Shown here: positions 23,354 through 35,267 of the stretch, piece by piece | Layout: every line of letters starts with the position of its first letter | How positions within the stretch are numbered: the first letter of the stretch is position 1 | From: Linnemannia hyalina | Taxonomy: Eukaryota; Mortierellomycota; Mortierellomycetes; Mortierellales; Mortierellaceae | Length of the DNA: 64,000 nucleotides | Direction: 5' to 3' | Assembly: GCA_019671135.1 (NCBI GenBank) | Contig: JAHRHY010000004.1 | Coordinates: 2,108,001-2,172,000, forward strand | Made by a program: the position numbers and the translations under genes | The notes under the pieces: generated by a model | Databases searched by the model: none | What the model saw: only the letters and a program-made list of their open reading frames with translations | What the model was told of the DNA's origin: nothing

Positions 23354-23628
23354 TCTTCTGTTGGTACAGTACGACTGTACGAAGAGAAGCAAAAAAGGAA
23401 GCCCATGAAGGGCAAAAGAATGCTCACAGCAGGGATCGAACCTGCGGCCTTTGCGTTATTAGCACAACGCTCTACCGACTAAGCTATGCGAGCTGAACAA
23501 TGTTCATTGGACATGAATACTGTGCTTTCTCTGATAATTATATTTCAGAAGGACATAATCAACCGTCACATAGGTCTCATTATTCCTTAAGTGCATTAAA
23601 TTTTCCCTAATTGCATGTCAAAAGGAAA
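23354..23628 (-). repeat. Right arm of tRNA-bearing inverted repeat
   Basis: Inverse of the segment at 21178-21447, with matching 5' flank, tRNA and 3' flank. It starts two bases after the end of the 508-bp inverted-repeat element. Confidence 0.85.
23421..23493 (-). tRNA. tRNA-Ile (anticodon AAT), second copy
   Basis: On the minus strand this is base-for-base identical to the tRNA at 21307-21379, including discriminator base, AAT anticodon loop and A/B boxes. The flanks are also conserved, which points to segmental duplication and inversion rather than independent tRNA genes. A T6 run downstream (minus strand) can terminate transcription. Confidence 0.96.
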
Positions 23629-24998
23629 AACACTAGCTGCATGCTAAAGCTCGAGCCAAGGACCAATGGACATGTGCTCGAAAAGTATGTTGGCGGTTGT
23701 TTGTCAAATTGTTTAATTACAAATATCAGCTGTGAGGGAGTGTGCGTTATTGTTGTTTTTGTTGTTGCGCTTTTAGGTGACAATGGGTTGACTTGGTGGA
23801 CTCATGGTTAGCATGAAAAGACGCGTTCTACTTTGTCGTCAAATCTGTGGCGTAACTTGTTTAATAGCAATGAGAAAAGAGGCAGTGCTCCCGGATACCC
23901 CTGTCTTTATCGTCCTTGTACTAACCATCTCGTTTTGAGAGGAGTGCACAAAGGACATAAGAGTTCAGCGAGTAATACAATGAAAAAAGATGATTCTGTC
24001 CAAGATGATGATTCATGCTTGTCCACTTTTTTCCTTGTTTTTGTACAGAACTATGATAACCATGGATTGGGTCTCTTTCGCCGTGCTCCAGTGACATGAG
24101 CAAACGAACAAGAGAGGAACGAGAGCGAGAGATAGTGAAGGAAGGAGAGGCGGTTAGGAAGAAAGGAGGAGAGGAGGAGGAGGAGGAGGAGGAGGATAAT
24201 GATCCTCTCGTCGTTCAGCCAAAGAATCAACGATCCCAAAGCACCACAACCTTCTACCTTGTGTCTTGATTTTCATGTCAGGCAGCATTACTGATCACTT
24301 TATCTGTCTCACGAGTGCGATCAAAAATAAAAAGCTGTCGTCGTAAAAGGAATACCTTCAAAAACAACTTGCTGCTCCAATGGATAGTTCTCGTGAATGG
24401 CAATTGCAACAAACAAAACAGAAGGGAAGGTGTAAGAGACAGGGCAATTGAACAAATGTGTCCTTCCCATAATCCAATTAGGCGTGGGTGTGAGTGCAGA
24501 TACCTCCCCATCCAGCCGCATGGGTATCAATCTCATCCTATTCCTTGCATTCCTCCCCTTTTCCTTTCTCTTCTTTCGTTTTTTTCTCTTTCGTTTTTTT
24601 CTGTCTTTTTCCTGACCCAGTCCCGTACTCACACACACACACACCCAGCCTTCTTTCGCCCTCAACTCAACTCGCCCTTGTGAATGCCGCTCCATCGCCA
24701 CTCTAGCCCCCACCTTCTTCCTTTTCGATCCCTTTTGTTTGCTTTGCTTCCTCATCACTCCCTCATCACTCCTCCTTTCTCCATCACTCTCCACTCCTCA
24801 TCGAATAAATAGAACGCACTTGCACAAAAGAGGATTGACATTCGTCTTTTTGTTTCGCATCACTTTTTTTTCTTTCTTCCTTTATCGTTTTACCCCTGAC
24901 ATATTTCCTGCTTGCTACTCATACCCATAGCCCTTCCTCGTCAATCGGCACTGCTCACTTCTTCATATCCTACATATCACCTCTGCTCTTCTTTCACG
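23629..24998. other. Gene-free spacer before the ketohexokinase-like gene
   Basis: Holds a (GGA)n tract around 24173-24195 and CT-rich DNA toward 24999, where the leader of the kinase gene is expected. No coding or RNA feature is supported. Confidence 0.5.
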
Positions 24999-27223
24999 AT
25001 GCATAAAATGTTCAAACTGCACTCAAAAGCATCTTCGGCCACCTCCTCTACGACCTCCTTTGGCTCCACGGGGCAAAGCAATGGATACAGCAACAACAAT
25101 GGGAACGCATACAGCAACAGCAACGGTCATTCCGGTCCCAAGGCCGGCATTTTCTTGGTTGGGGCCACCTACCTCGACACCATCATGCACGTCAACACCT
25201 TCCCGACCGAGGACACCAAACATAGAGCAGACCGAGTCGAGAAACGGCGAGGAGGCAATGCAGCCAATGCAGCTGAAGTACTGGGACAGGACTCGAGGAC
25301 CAAAGTCTGGTACATGAGTAGTCTGCCATCACCGGCTGCCTCCAAGTAAGCAACACATCCACTGCTTCCTACTTCGATTCTCTCTTGACTTTGTCCCAGG
25401 CGATATGTGTGTTATATATTGTCATTTGCTCTCATCGCCTTCATTTTTATTTTCATCGTTCACCCTCTCTCTCCTTCCCCAACAGTCCGTGGATGGGAAT
25501 GAATGAACGAGCCTACTGCCTCAGATCTTTGTTCATTTGTTTTTGTTGTATTGTTATTGTTGTTTGTTGTTGCGCCCTCCTTTTTTTTTTCTCATCCGTA
25601 TCCAGACAAACCAGCACAACCCTGAAAGCAGAAACACAAACACAGACGCAAACACAGACACCTTTTCCATCTTTCATCTACGCACAAGAATGAGGTTTAT
25701 TGCTGCAGTGCAGTACATTCCAATCCAATCCCAATCATCTTTTTTTTTTCTTTTGCCTTGTTTCTTATCGCCCATCTTTGCATACATTTGGAAACCGTTG
25801 GATCTCTTTATTTTGTCCCTGTGCTGGAAAACCAAGAAAAAAAGGAAGGGAACAGGGAGGGAGTTGACTTTGTGACAAAGAAGGTTTTTCTCAAATTCTT
25901 GGCTTGGACCATGTGTGCGCTCTTAATCCAAACTCAACTTGGGCTTCGCTCTCGTCCATTGGGACACCCCACCGGTTTTACCTTCATTTCCCAACTTTCC
26001 ACTTCCCTTCACAGCCAGCCTCCACTTCACTCTCTCCATCTCGTTATTTCCGTTCTTTGTTGATGACCCATCCCACCTGCTCTTTTTTTAATAATAATTG
26101 CCCAGCGTGGAATAGAGGGATAGACGAGCAGCGGACCTTACCTTGATGCCCTTTTCAAAGTTTTATTTCCTCTGCCTGTCCACCTTGACTTCTTGGCTCT
26201 CAGAGTTTTTTTTCTATCACATCCAATTCAAAAAAAAGAAGACAAAGCAAGAATACTAATCATACTCCTGCACCTCCGTTTGTCACGTTCTTGTGGTACA
26301 TTCCAACACTACTTAGGATATTGCTGAGGGCGCTGGAGGAGAACAACGTCAAGACCGAAGCATGTGTCTTCCACTCATCCCAACACGCGCCGCCCCAAGC
26401 CTACATCATCGCGGCCGGTAACACAGGAACACGCACCATCATTAGTCATTCAACACTGCCCGACCTCACTCTGGACGAATTTGTGAAAAAGTTTGATGCG
26501 TCCTGCATGCGGTTCTCATCCGATATCGTACAGATGGGCTGTCCATTCCGCTGGATCCATTTCGAGGGACGGGGGGCAGATGTGAGCAGGATGATTGAAT
26601 ATGTCGAATCGGTCTATATCCGGCAGGGCTGGCGACACAAGCTGACCATCTCGGTCGAGTTCGAAAAAGGAGATCGTCCAGGAATCCAGCGACTGTTGCA
26701 GCAGGCCGACGTCTGCTTCTTTTCCAAGCTGTATGCCGAGACCCTAGGATTCGACCGGCCAGAAGACTTTTTGTCAAGCGTAGGCGACTTTTGCAAACCA
26801 ACGTAGGCACTTTGCATCTTGTTTTTTGTTTGTTTGTTTGTTTGTTTGTTTGTTTGTTTACAAGGTCGTTTTTCAGTTAATTGCGTCTACTACTTTAAGC
26901 AAACAAAACATTGACAAGCGTGATAACTTTTTTTCAATGCACCATGTACTAGCGCGACCTTATTCTGTTGCTGGGGCGCGCAAGGCGCAGTAGGGCTTCA
27001 TCTGGAAAGTCGCACAAGGTTCAGCTCTAGTGCCGGGGTTATCCCCATGGTGGTGGACACAGTCGGGGCAGGCGACACATTCATTGCAGGGATGATCTTG
27101 GCGCTAGGAGTACGAGGACACGACATTGGCCGGAGCCTGCGATTTGCGTGTGAGTTGGCAAGTCTAAAATGTTCGCAATACGGATTCAAGGGCTTGCTTC
27201 AATCGATATCCCGGGGCACATAA
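24999..27223 (+). CDS. Ketohexokinase-like PfkB carbohydrate kinase
   Basis: Exons 24999-25345, 26317-26802 and 26953-27223 give 367 residues; the first intron is long (971 bases). An Asn/Ser-rich lead of about 50 residues precedes the kinase. Key stretches in order are IFLVGATYLDTIMHV, the sugar-binding RRGGNAANAAEVL, FRWIHFEGRG, ISVEFEKGDRPGIQRLLQQADVCFFSK, and DTVGAGDTFIAG with the catalytic base Asp319. These line up along the length of animal ketohexokinase (GRNAS, VSVEVEK, DTLGAGDTF regions). Phosphorylation of fructose or a related ketose by ATP is inferred. The second intron holds a (TTTG)n run. The upstream in-frame codons before 24999 lie in pyrimidine-rich leader and are not taken as coding. 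Confidence 0.88.
26827..26859. repeat. (TTTG)n microsatellite in intron
   Basis: About eight tandem TTTG units inside the second intron of the ketohexokinase-like gene. Confidence 0.9.
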
Positions 27224-27974
27224 AATAGCTTTGGTTCTTTATGTTTGTGTGTTGTATGTGCAAACCTTCTTGTAGTATTGAGATAAAAAATAATAAGATA
27301 ATAGATCTACTTGTACATTTCAACAGTGGAGTCCTTTTGCAGAATGGAAAAAAAGAGACAGTGAGGTTTGATATGAGAGGTGTATTAAGTAGTGAGGGGA
27401 TTAGCCAAAATCGGGAGATCTGGAGGAGTATAGCTTTACCAAAGGATCCTTTTCGCCACCTGCTCTTCTTTCTCGCTCCATTATCTTTCTCGCTAATACC
27501 GCCATGCACTAATCCATGTCCGTCAACTGCGACCAATTCTTTGATCCCCCTTTTTTCATTTGGAGTGGGGGAAAAGAAACGATTTGTTGCGCCAACTTTT
27601 TCTTTCTTTCTGTCCTTTTATCACAGACTTCTCGTGATGGTCATCCTGACTAGGCTTGATTGCTGTCGTTTCTCCTTCCTTCTTCGATGTGTGGTCCCCG
27701 TGTCGTTGTGGGCCTAGTTCCCCAATAACACTGACAGGACCATGAGCCAACGGGTCTGGGTCTTGTCAACCACAGTCACGCAAACCTTTTTTTTTCTTGG
27801 ATATTAATGATTTGTTTGGCCCTGACTTGTCTTTTTTTCCTCCCGACTCATCTCTCTTCTTTCTTCCCCATTCTCCATTCCAACACACACATACCAACTC
27901 ATCACACTTCTACCATCACTCACTCACACTCTTTCATCTCAACTACAAAATCGTATCACAACCTATATACAACA
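27224..27974. other. Spacer upstream of the PBP-like gene
   Basis: 750 bases with the 3' region of the kinase gene and the leader of the next gene, ending in CA/CT-rich DNA. No gene seen. Confidence 0.5.
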
Positions 27975-29706
27975 ATGGTCGTCTCTACACACAACGTTCT
28001 CCGTGTCGGCTTTGGTACAGTCTCCTGCATATATAAGAATGCTCCTTGCAGAGATCATAACCGTTAACTGATAATTGATCTAGCCGGACTGACACACTCC
28101 CCTTTATCTCTGTTCTCTCCCATCCTTATCACTTATTGACATCACTAGTCCCGGAACACTTCTCATCCCCTCTGCACATGGCCGTCGAGCTGGGCTACTT
28201 TGAGAAGGAGGGTGTCGTTGTCGAGCGGGTGTGCTGTCCTAGTGGCACAGGAGAGGTGAGCCCTGATTTTCTTTTTCTTTTTCTTTTCTTTTGATTCATT
28301 TCTCACTCTTGCTCCATGGCCCTTGGGTAAATCTTTTACGCATGAGGGTCGATTCTAATCCAGCTCACTTATCTCTCCTCTAACAAAGATGACGGCTAAA
28401 CTCATTGACGGATCACTCGATGTCGCCATCGCACTCACAGAAGGGCTCTTGGCCGGCATTGCAAAGGGCCATGACGCCTACAAAATCGTTGGCACCTATG
28501 TCGAGTCCCCACTCTGTAAGTTATTCATCACCCTCTTGGGGGATTTTTTTTGTACTTCATTCCTCCATGCAAGGAAAAATGAAAATATCGTGCGTACCTG
28601 TCCCTGCGTAGCGCAACGCTGACTCACACGGGAGAATCCGACATCGTTTTTTATTAACCAAAACAGGAATTACTGCACATCATGCCGACCAATCGACACC
28701 TTTTGTTTTTTTTTTGCGATTCAACTGTTTTAGGCTGGGCAATTTCGGTCGGTCAGGATTCACGCCACACCGATCGCAAGAGTCTTCGGAACGGCACAAT
28801 CGGCATCTCGAGGATCGGCAGTGGAAGTCATATCATCCCCTACGTCCTTGCAGATCAGGAAGGCTGGCTCAAGGGCGCCTCTCCTGCAGACCCTGAATAC
28901 AAGGCACCCTTTGAGTTCAAGGTCCTCAACACCTTCCAGAACATGAGGGATTCTGTTAACGATGGATCTTCAGATGCCTTCCTCTGGGAGAAGTTCACCA
29001 CCAAGGTAACCTTTTTCTTCACTGAGGAGCTCTTACTTTGGGCACTTTTTTTTTTGCAGCGTTTTGTGTCGTTGTGGGATCTATTTTTTTTCTTGCTTGT
29101 ACAACGCGCAATTCACTGTCTGTGCGAGATGGAGCAAGGAGATTATCGGACCGATTGCCACACTTGTGCACATTCATGTTTTAATAATCAAACACTAGAA
29201 AACAGACACTACAACCATCCCTCTTTTGCCTTCACCTGTACTCACCCTCTCACTCTATCTCTCCTGAACGAAAACAATAGCCATACCACGATTCAAAGGA
29301 AGTCCGCTCGGTCGACGTGATCACCCCACCCTGGCCTGCCTTCATGATCGCAGCCTCGACCCGCCATCTCCCCACCATCGCCGACCCCACCCGCCAATCC
29401 GTCCTCGCCCGATTCCTCAAAGCCCTCACCAAATCAACCCAATTCTTCGTGGCACCCGAGAACTACGAGAGTTCGATCGCATTCGTACAGGAAAAGATGT
29501 CGTATGATCGTCAGGATGTTCAGGATTGGTTCAAGGGGGTGAAGTACCCTGTCGAAGGAGGGTGTGATCAGATTAGTGAGGAGGCTCTTATGCACTGTGA
29601 AAAGACGTTGGTGGAGGTCGGCGTTATTCAGAAGGGCCAGGAGGCGGATGTTAAGGAGCGATTGAGGACCAAGTATGTCAACACTAATGTCGCCCAGCTT
29701 ATTTAA
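27975..29706 (+). CDS. Periplasmic-binding-protein-like protein (Ca3427/NMT1-THI5-like fold)
   Basis: Exons 27975-28014, 28149-28255, 28389-28515, 28734-29005 and 29281-29706 give 323 residues. The frame reads LRVGFVPEHFSSPLHMAVELGYFEKEGVVVE, then PSGTGEMTAKLIDGSLDVAIALTEG, KIVGTYVESPLCWAISVG, and TIGISRIGSGSHIIPYVLADQEGWL. This is the type-2 periplasmic binding protein fold of the eukaryotic Ca3427-like group, related to nitrate/sulfonate/taurine-binding proteins and to THI5. The C-terminal lobe begins at about residue 180 (PYHDSKEVRSVDVITPPWPAF). There is no signal peptide or membrane segment, so it should be cytosolic or organellar rather than part of a transporter. Its ligand is unknown; thiamine-precursor or sulfonate roles are only analogies. 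Confidence 0.88.
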
Positions 29707-30097
29707 GCGCCTTTTGACGAGACTCACGAGAGAGAGTGTGCAAGAGGCGCACTTGTCTTGACAGGACACACAGGACGACGTGGGGCGCAACATGATAGCA
29801 GGAAGCCTTGACGAGATAGCATTCAACACCAAAACAACATAACATTTACCCAGCACCATCCAACAACACGAAAACGCATATCTTATTCATAGATTCATAG
29901 TCACGTAATACAAACACCATTCTTTTTATCTGAATGGGTCAATACCATCATCATCATCATCATCATCATCAATGGCATGGCGGGAGTGTGACGAAAAGAG
30001 TTCTGTAATTATTTTAGTTTGTCGAAAAAAATGTATATGCAAAATGGGGTTTCCGCGTGTATGCGAGACCAATGACCGAGACACATCCGTCACTCGT
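29707..30097. other. Convergent 3' spacer with (ATC)n
   Basis: 391 bases between converging genes, with an (ATC)n microsatellite at about 29945-29970. No gene seen. Confidence 0.55.
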
Positions 30098-31751
30098 CTA
30101 TTGCAAGCTCTTGAAGATGTTCTCGGGATCCCAACGGTTCTTGGTAACCTCCAAGATCTTAAAAGTATCCTTCTCATAGCACTTGCGCCAGTAATCCTTA
30201 TCGTTCAACTTCTTGGGTCTCAACTCATTTGCGTAAAATCCCAAAGTCCAGGGCTTCAAGACCTTGACAGTCTCATCCAACCAGGCCTTGTTCTTCTCGT
30301 CCCAGGCTGCGGTTCCGTTACGCTTCCAGGTCGAGTAGATGCAGAATGAGTATGAGGGGTCGAATCCGAGCGCGCTGCGGGTGGGGGCCTTCCAGGTACC
30401 CGTGTTCAACGCCATGGAGGACAGGGCAGAGGGGACCTTGTCCCATTGGTTGATAAGGACTTGAAGGAGGCGGGGGTCCAGAGGAGTGGGGAACCAGAGG
30501 TCCTCGGCATAGTAGGAGAGGTCCGAGTCGGCCCAGCTGGCGTCGCCTCCGTGGACGACGCCGTCGTAGGTGGTTGGGTCAGAAGTTGCAAAGTTGGTGG
30601 GGATGGATTTGTACCACTTTGTGATCTTGTCCTGGGCCTGGGCGACTTCTGTGGACGAGTTGAAAGGAACGGCCGAGACGGATGCAAAGAGATACTGCTT
30701 GTTGTTTGTTGGAGGGTCGACGACGAATACGACCTTGTTCTCGAGCGCGCGGGGGGCCGTGGGATCAAAATTGGCGTAGAACGACAACAGGTCATTAGCC
30801 TGGGGACGATCAAAGATGGCAAAGACCTGATCGACCTGAACAGTTGACGCGTTGTAGGAGGGGGTCAAGGTAGGGTTCTTGACCATGGGAGTGAGACGGA
30901 GATGGAACCGGGTGACAATTCCAAAGAATTGTCCGCCTCCACGGATGGCAAAGAAGAGGTCCCGGTTGGTGTGGGCATCGGCAAAGACGGTCTTGCCAGA
31001 GGCAGTGATCATGTCAACACCGATGACGTTGTCAACTCCTGTGCCGTACAGACGAGATCCGATACCCATGCCGCCCTGGAGGAGGAAGCCGCCGATGGTC
31101 ACGCGCGATGTGTGGGGCGAAGGGAACGCCAATCCATACCTTTTGATTTGTTGAAAAGTAAGAATAGAAATAATGGTATTAGCATACTAATGTGTGTAAT
31201 CATCAAAACAGTGTCATCTCATACACAGTGGCAAAGAGTACATACTTGATAACCTCATGAGCAAGGTCGGCACCCGTAGCACCAGGTTCAGCAGTCGCAG
31301 TCCTCTTCTTGGGATCGACAACAACCTTCCTCAACTTGGATAAATCGACCAACAAGAAGTCTTCCCCTTCCTGATCAACCGCCGCCATATTCGACGAGTA
31401 TCCCGACATGTACCCACCGGAGCGCGCAGAAACCCTCAACCCGTACTGCTTGGCGACCTTGACAGCCTTCTCAATACCCTGGTTGTTGGCCTGGGAAGGA
31501 GTAACAATGGCAAGTGGCAAGGCGGTGGCAGGAAATTCGGCAGGGAGGATGAGGTTGTTGAAGGTCTTGAGGGCTCCATAGTAGGCGTCCTTGTTGCGTT
31601 GGGTTCGGAATTGGACCTCGGAGGATGTGAAGGGGAAAGAAGGGGAGGAGAAGGCCTTTGTGAATTGGTCTTGGGTGGCGGGGTTCATGGCTGCGGCGGA
31701 GGAGGAGGCGAGGGCAGCCACGACGGAAAGGATGCAGATGGCGATCTTCAT
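30098..31751 (-). CDS. Secreted FAD-linked oxidoreductase, berberine-bridge type
   Basis: Exons 31751-31246 and 31139-30098 give 515 residues; the intron uses GTATGT and AAAAG, restoring VIK-YGLAFPSP. A signal peptide is clear (MKIAICILSVVAALASSSAAA). The FAD-binding fold follows: PLAIVTPSQANNQGIEKAVKVA, GLRVSARSGGYMSGYSS, TATAEPGATGADLAHEV, TIGGFLLQGGMGIGSRLYG and ITASGKTVFADAHTNRDLFFAIRGGGQFFGIVT-type strands. The BBE C-terminal signature is NRWDPENIFKSLQ. In this family the flavin is usually tied to a His in RSGGH and often to a second Cys; here the His position is Tyr114 and no Cys is seen near TSRVTIGG. Several Asn-X-Ser/Thr sites (for example YNAST, FNSST, RNGT) fit secretion. The substrate is unknown, possibly a carbohydrate or alcohol. 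Confidence 0.92.
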
Positions 31752-34700
31752 GATAACTCTTTTGGGTCGAAGGAAAAGAAGAAAAGCAGAGGGGATTTGT
31801 ACAACAAGGTGGGAAAAAGGGAAGGGGCTTGTGTTGATGGGAGTACGTGGACAAATTAGCAAACAGCGAATTGCAAGGGGGGAGGTGTGGAAGGGAGGTA
31901 AGGTTAAAGAAAGAAAAGAGAAAAGCGAAGATGCAGGAAGTAGCGGTTTTATGAGAAAAATGGATCATCTCATTTCCATCCCTGTCCTCCCCAACAGCAC
32001 GAAGACGCAAAAGTAAGCCATGAGCGAACAGGGTACTTGCATGCTGAAGGATACCAGCTCACACTCTGTTTGCTGGTGTTGAATAACACTGGCGCTCAAA
32101 AAAATATTAGGGAGTACAAACATGCATGCAGATATCCAATGCATTTCGTATGTCGTTTAGGCGGTGCAAAGAAGAAAAGAGAGAGAAAGAGCAACTAAAA
32201 CACTTTCTTCTTGCTGCTCTCAATTCTTATTGCTGGTCATGAAAAAAGTACATGTCCGCGTTGGCGAACCTGTTTTTTTTTGTTCATGGATCCCCATCCA
32301 GCGCGATGATCTCGTTATGGAGTCGACAACAACAGCCTTGTTGTCACTAATGGTCTCTCTCACATCAGTGCCTTCTGTGCGTATCATCAAAGGAGAAAGG
32401 CGTTCAAATAAAAGTAAAGCCCTATTATCAGATTGTCTCTCCATTTCTTTGAATATTCAGGAAAAAAAACACGTCGGCACGACTACAGCACACAAATATA
32501 AAACCACTCCTCCGCTAATGTTGTATGACAATTCCTTCTCCGTTTCAAACGAGCGGGCAAAGAACCATGCTAAATTGGAGCTTCATTTCTCGCATATGAA
32601 AGGATGGATATGTGTGTAAAATATTAAATGCATCTGAGAAAAAACATTTCTCTTTGTTTGCTAAAAGGGGTTTATGTGTGAGACATCCTCTTATGAAATG
32701 AGCCAGGGACAGAGACAGGGAACGGCGAACAGCGGCAACGACATGGAAAGCCCCAGTTTTTTTTTGTCTTCGTCTTCCTCTTCTTCTAGAGTGAAGGAAA
32801 GGCTCTCGTGCATTCCATATCTCGGAAGCAAGTCCCGCTTTCTTTCTCCTCCCATCCATCGATTAAACGTGATCAGGCTATTTGACTTTGTGCATTGCCG
32901 CGTACCTCTGGCTCCATGTCGCGATGAAAGCTATTTAGCTGTTGAATGAAAAATGACTCCTGTTTGCTTGGCAACGGTTAAAGGAAATAGTCTTTCACTA
33001 CCCGTTGTCCTCTTCATCCTCTTGACAATATCGTCGGATCTTGAACATTAAGAGGGTTTGAAAAGCAATAAGATACCAACAGTAGCACAATGCACACCAG
33101 GGCATTTATGAGATCGCTCACTAACACTAAGCGCACCAACACTACAGCCCACATCAAAATGTTTGTCGACTTTTCCTTCAATAATAACGCGTCAATTACA
33201 TTCTAAAAGGAAAGAAGAGTAAAAGGTAAGTCGTCCAGTCAGGGCAAAAACTAATGGTTGGTCTGATTATCCTTTTCAGGCTAAAAGCACTGTAGTTCCC
33301 CTACCTGTCGGATGAAAAAAGAAATGAAGCATGGCCACTCAAGAGATGTGCTTTCTTTGTAGGCATTTGTACCCGATAAGTAGATGTGATCATCATCACT
33401 ACCATCGTTATCACAAATAGGGGTTCGATCTCTAAAACACCCATCCGCAAGCAGTCGTGTTTAGGGCTCTTCTTGGTTGCAGTGGACGAATACACAGACC
33501 TTTAAGCTACAGTGGTACCAAGGGAGAGGGGAAGAGACAAGAGGAAGAGCAGTTGGTACCAACTGGGATCTGCGTAGCGTGATAGGGTGCTAAGGAGTAC
33601 CAAGGACGGATCAACTCCCATTGTGTGACGATCGGATGATGAGTTTGTCATGTCCTTCTTCAAACATGCAGTATGCAAAGACTAGTTGTATCCATAGAGT
33701 GCATGCGCTGTAGGCAGATAAAAAGTTCACAACAAGGGAAAAGTGTGCTTCGGATCTGACCTTCTCCTCCGCCTTGTTGCTCATACAGCCATAGAAGCGC
33801 ACGAACGTATTGAACAGTCGAATAAACGTTCATCTTGGAATGTGGGACAAAAAATGACAGGGAAAAAAAGTTGAGAAGTCCATATCAACGTCTGTTTCTG
33901 CTTCCAAAATTGATTGGCTGAAGATATGAACGGCTAGGGGGTGGTGTTGAACCGAGCGAAAGGCGAGCGCCAGTGACCATTTTTCCACGCATGGTCCAAG
34001 ACATGATCTTAACCTCGCAAGAGGAGAGAAAGAAAAAATGGGAGGGGGGGTGAGGTGTAGTTATAGCAAAGTATGAAAGTTCTTCCTCCACCCTTCGCTT
34101 CGCATGCGAGTTCGGTAAGGCACCCTTTCTTTTGGTCTCAAAGAAAAGAAAAGAAAAAATATCGGGCCGAAAGTAGATAGAATGAAAAAGGGGTAGAGGT
34201 TGTGTACTTGTGAGGAAAAAGGTACATTGGATATGGGAGAGCATTGGGGTTGATGGAGCTCCACAGCAACCTTGGTGACTGGCTGGCTTGTGGAAGGAGG
34301 AGAAAAAGAGTTTCCTGACTGACTAGTGGGCGAGGTAAGGAAGGAAGCAAAAGGACGTGTCTGAGTGAAATAAGAATACAGGAATAAGGCGCGGCTGCAT
34401 TTGGTGAGCACACAAACGAAAATAAGCGTTTTCTTCCTTCTCTTTCTGTACATCTGACTGATGTAGACGGCTTAGCCTACTGTTTTGTGGGGAAGTCAGG
34501 CAAGAGAGAGCGAGAGAGAGAGAGGGAGAGAGAAGGAGAGAGATAGAGAGAGATGCAAGGGGTGAGGTGAGATGAGGTGAGGGGAAGAGGAGAGAGCGGC
34601 GAGGGATACGCTCAAGGTCAAGGGTGTAAAGTGGGGTCATGAAATGAAAAAAAATGCGAGGCCATCAAGGGACGCCTCCGGAGAATTAAAGAGGGAGGAC

Positions 34701-35267
34701 CAATTCCCTTCGTCCCTTCCTCTTCATCGGCAGCAGCAACAGCGGTCCAGTTCCTCTTCTCTTGTCATATTTCACGGACCACTCAGCTTTCACTCTTCTT
34801 TTCTTTTTCTCCGCCTTTTGTTCTCCACTCGCGACCCATTCCTTCACAACGACAATCTTTGTCGCATTTTTCCTTTTTTCTTCTTCGCTCATCCGCTCTT
34901 TGTGTGCCCATCTTCCGGTTGCCCCGCTTCATTTAACCCGTCCATCATCTTCAATGCTCTCGTCCAACATTCTCACTCTGCCTCTCGCCTCTCAAAAAAC
35001 CACTGTTATACTTGACCCTCGTGTTCCGCAACGACCACATGTTATAAGACAGCCGAATATTCTCTCCTCCATTCGGACAATTCTTTTAATTCTTCATCTT
35101 CCGCTTCTTCCACTTTTTTCATCTCCACTGCATCTGATACTCACCCCCACTGCATCTGATACTCACCCCCACCCCCCTAGCAGATCCACGCATCGCATCC
35201 GCGTGTTTAGCTCCCCCTTTCATTTCAACTCCCTGTATAACGAACACACGACACTTCTATACAGAAA
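31752..35267. other. Gene-free spacer (3.5 kb)
   Basis: Divergent interval between the BBE-type gene and the 7TM gene. It is GA-rich near 34500-34620 and CT-rich towards 35267. It includes a 14-base palindrome AGTTGGTACCAACT at 33551-33564 and a 22-base tandem duplication near 35127. No coding frame, tRNA or other RNA gene can be supported. Confidence 0.5.
35127..35170. repeat. 22-bp tandem duplication in promoter region
   Basis: The unit that begins ACTGCATCTGATACTCACCC is present twice in tandem without change, about 100-140 bases upstream of the 7TM gene start codon. Confidence 0.85.

Noticed and set aside
33410..33450. GGGTTCGATCTC resembling a tRNA T-arm
   Set aside because: No matching acceptor, D or anticodon arms can be drawn around it.
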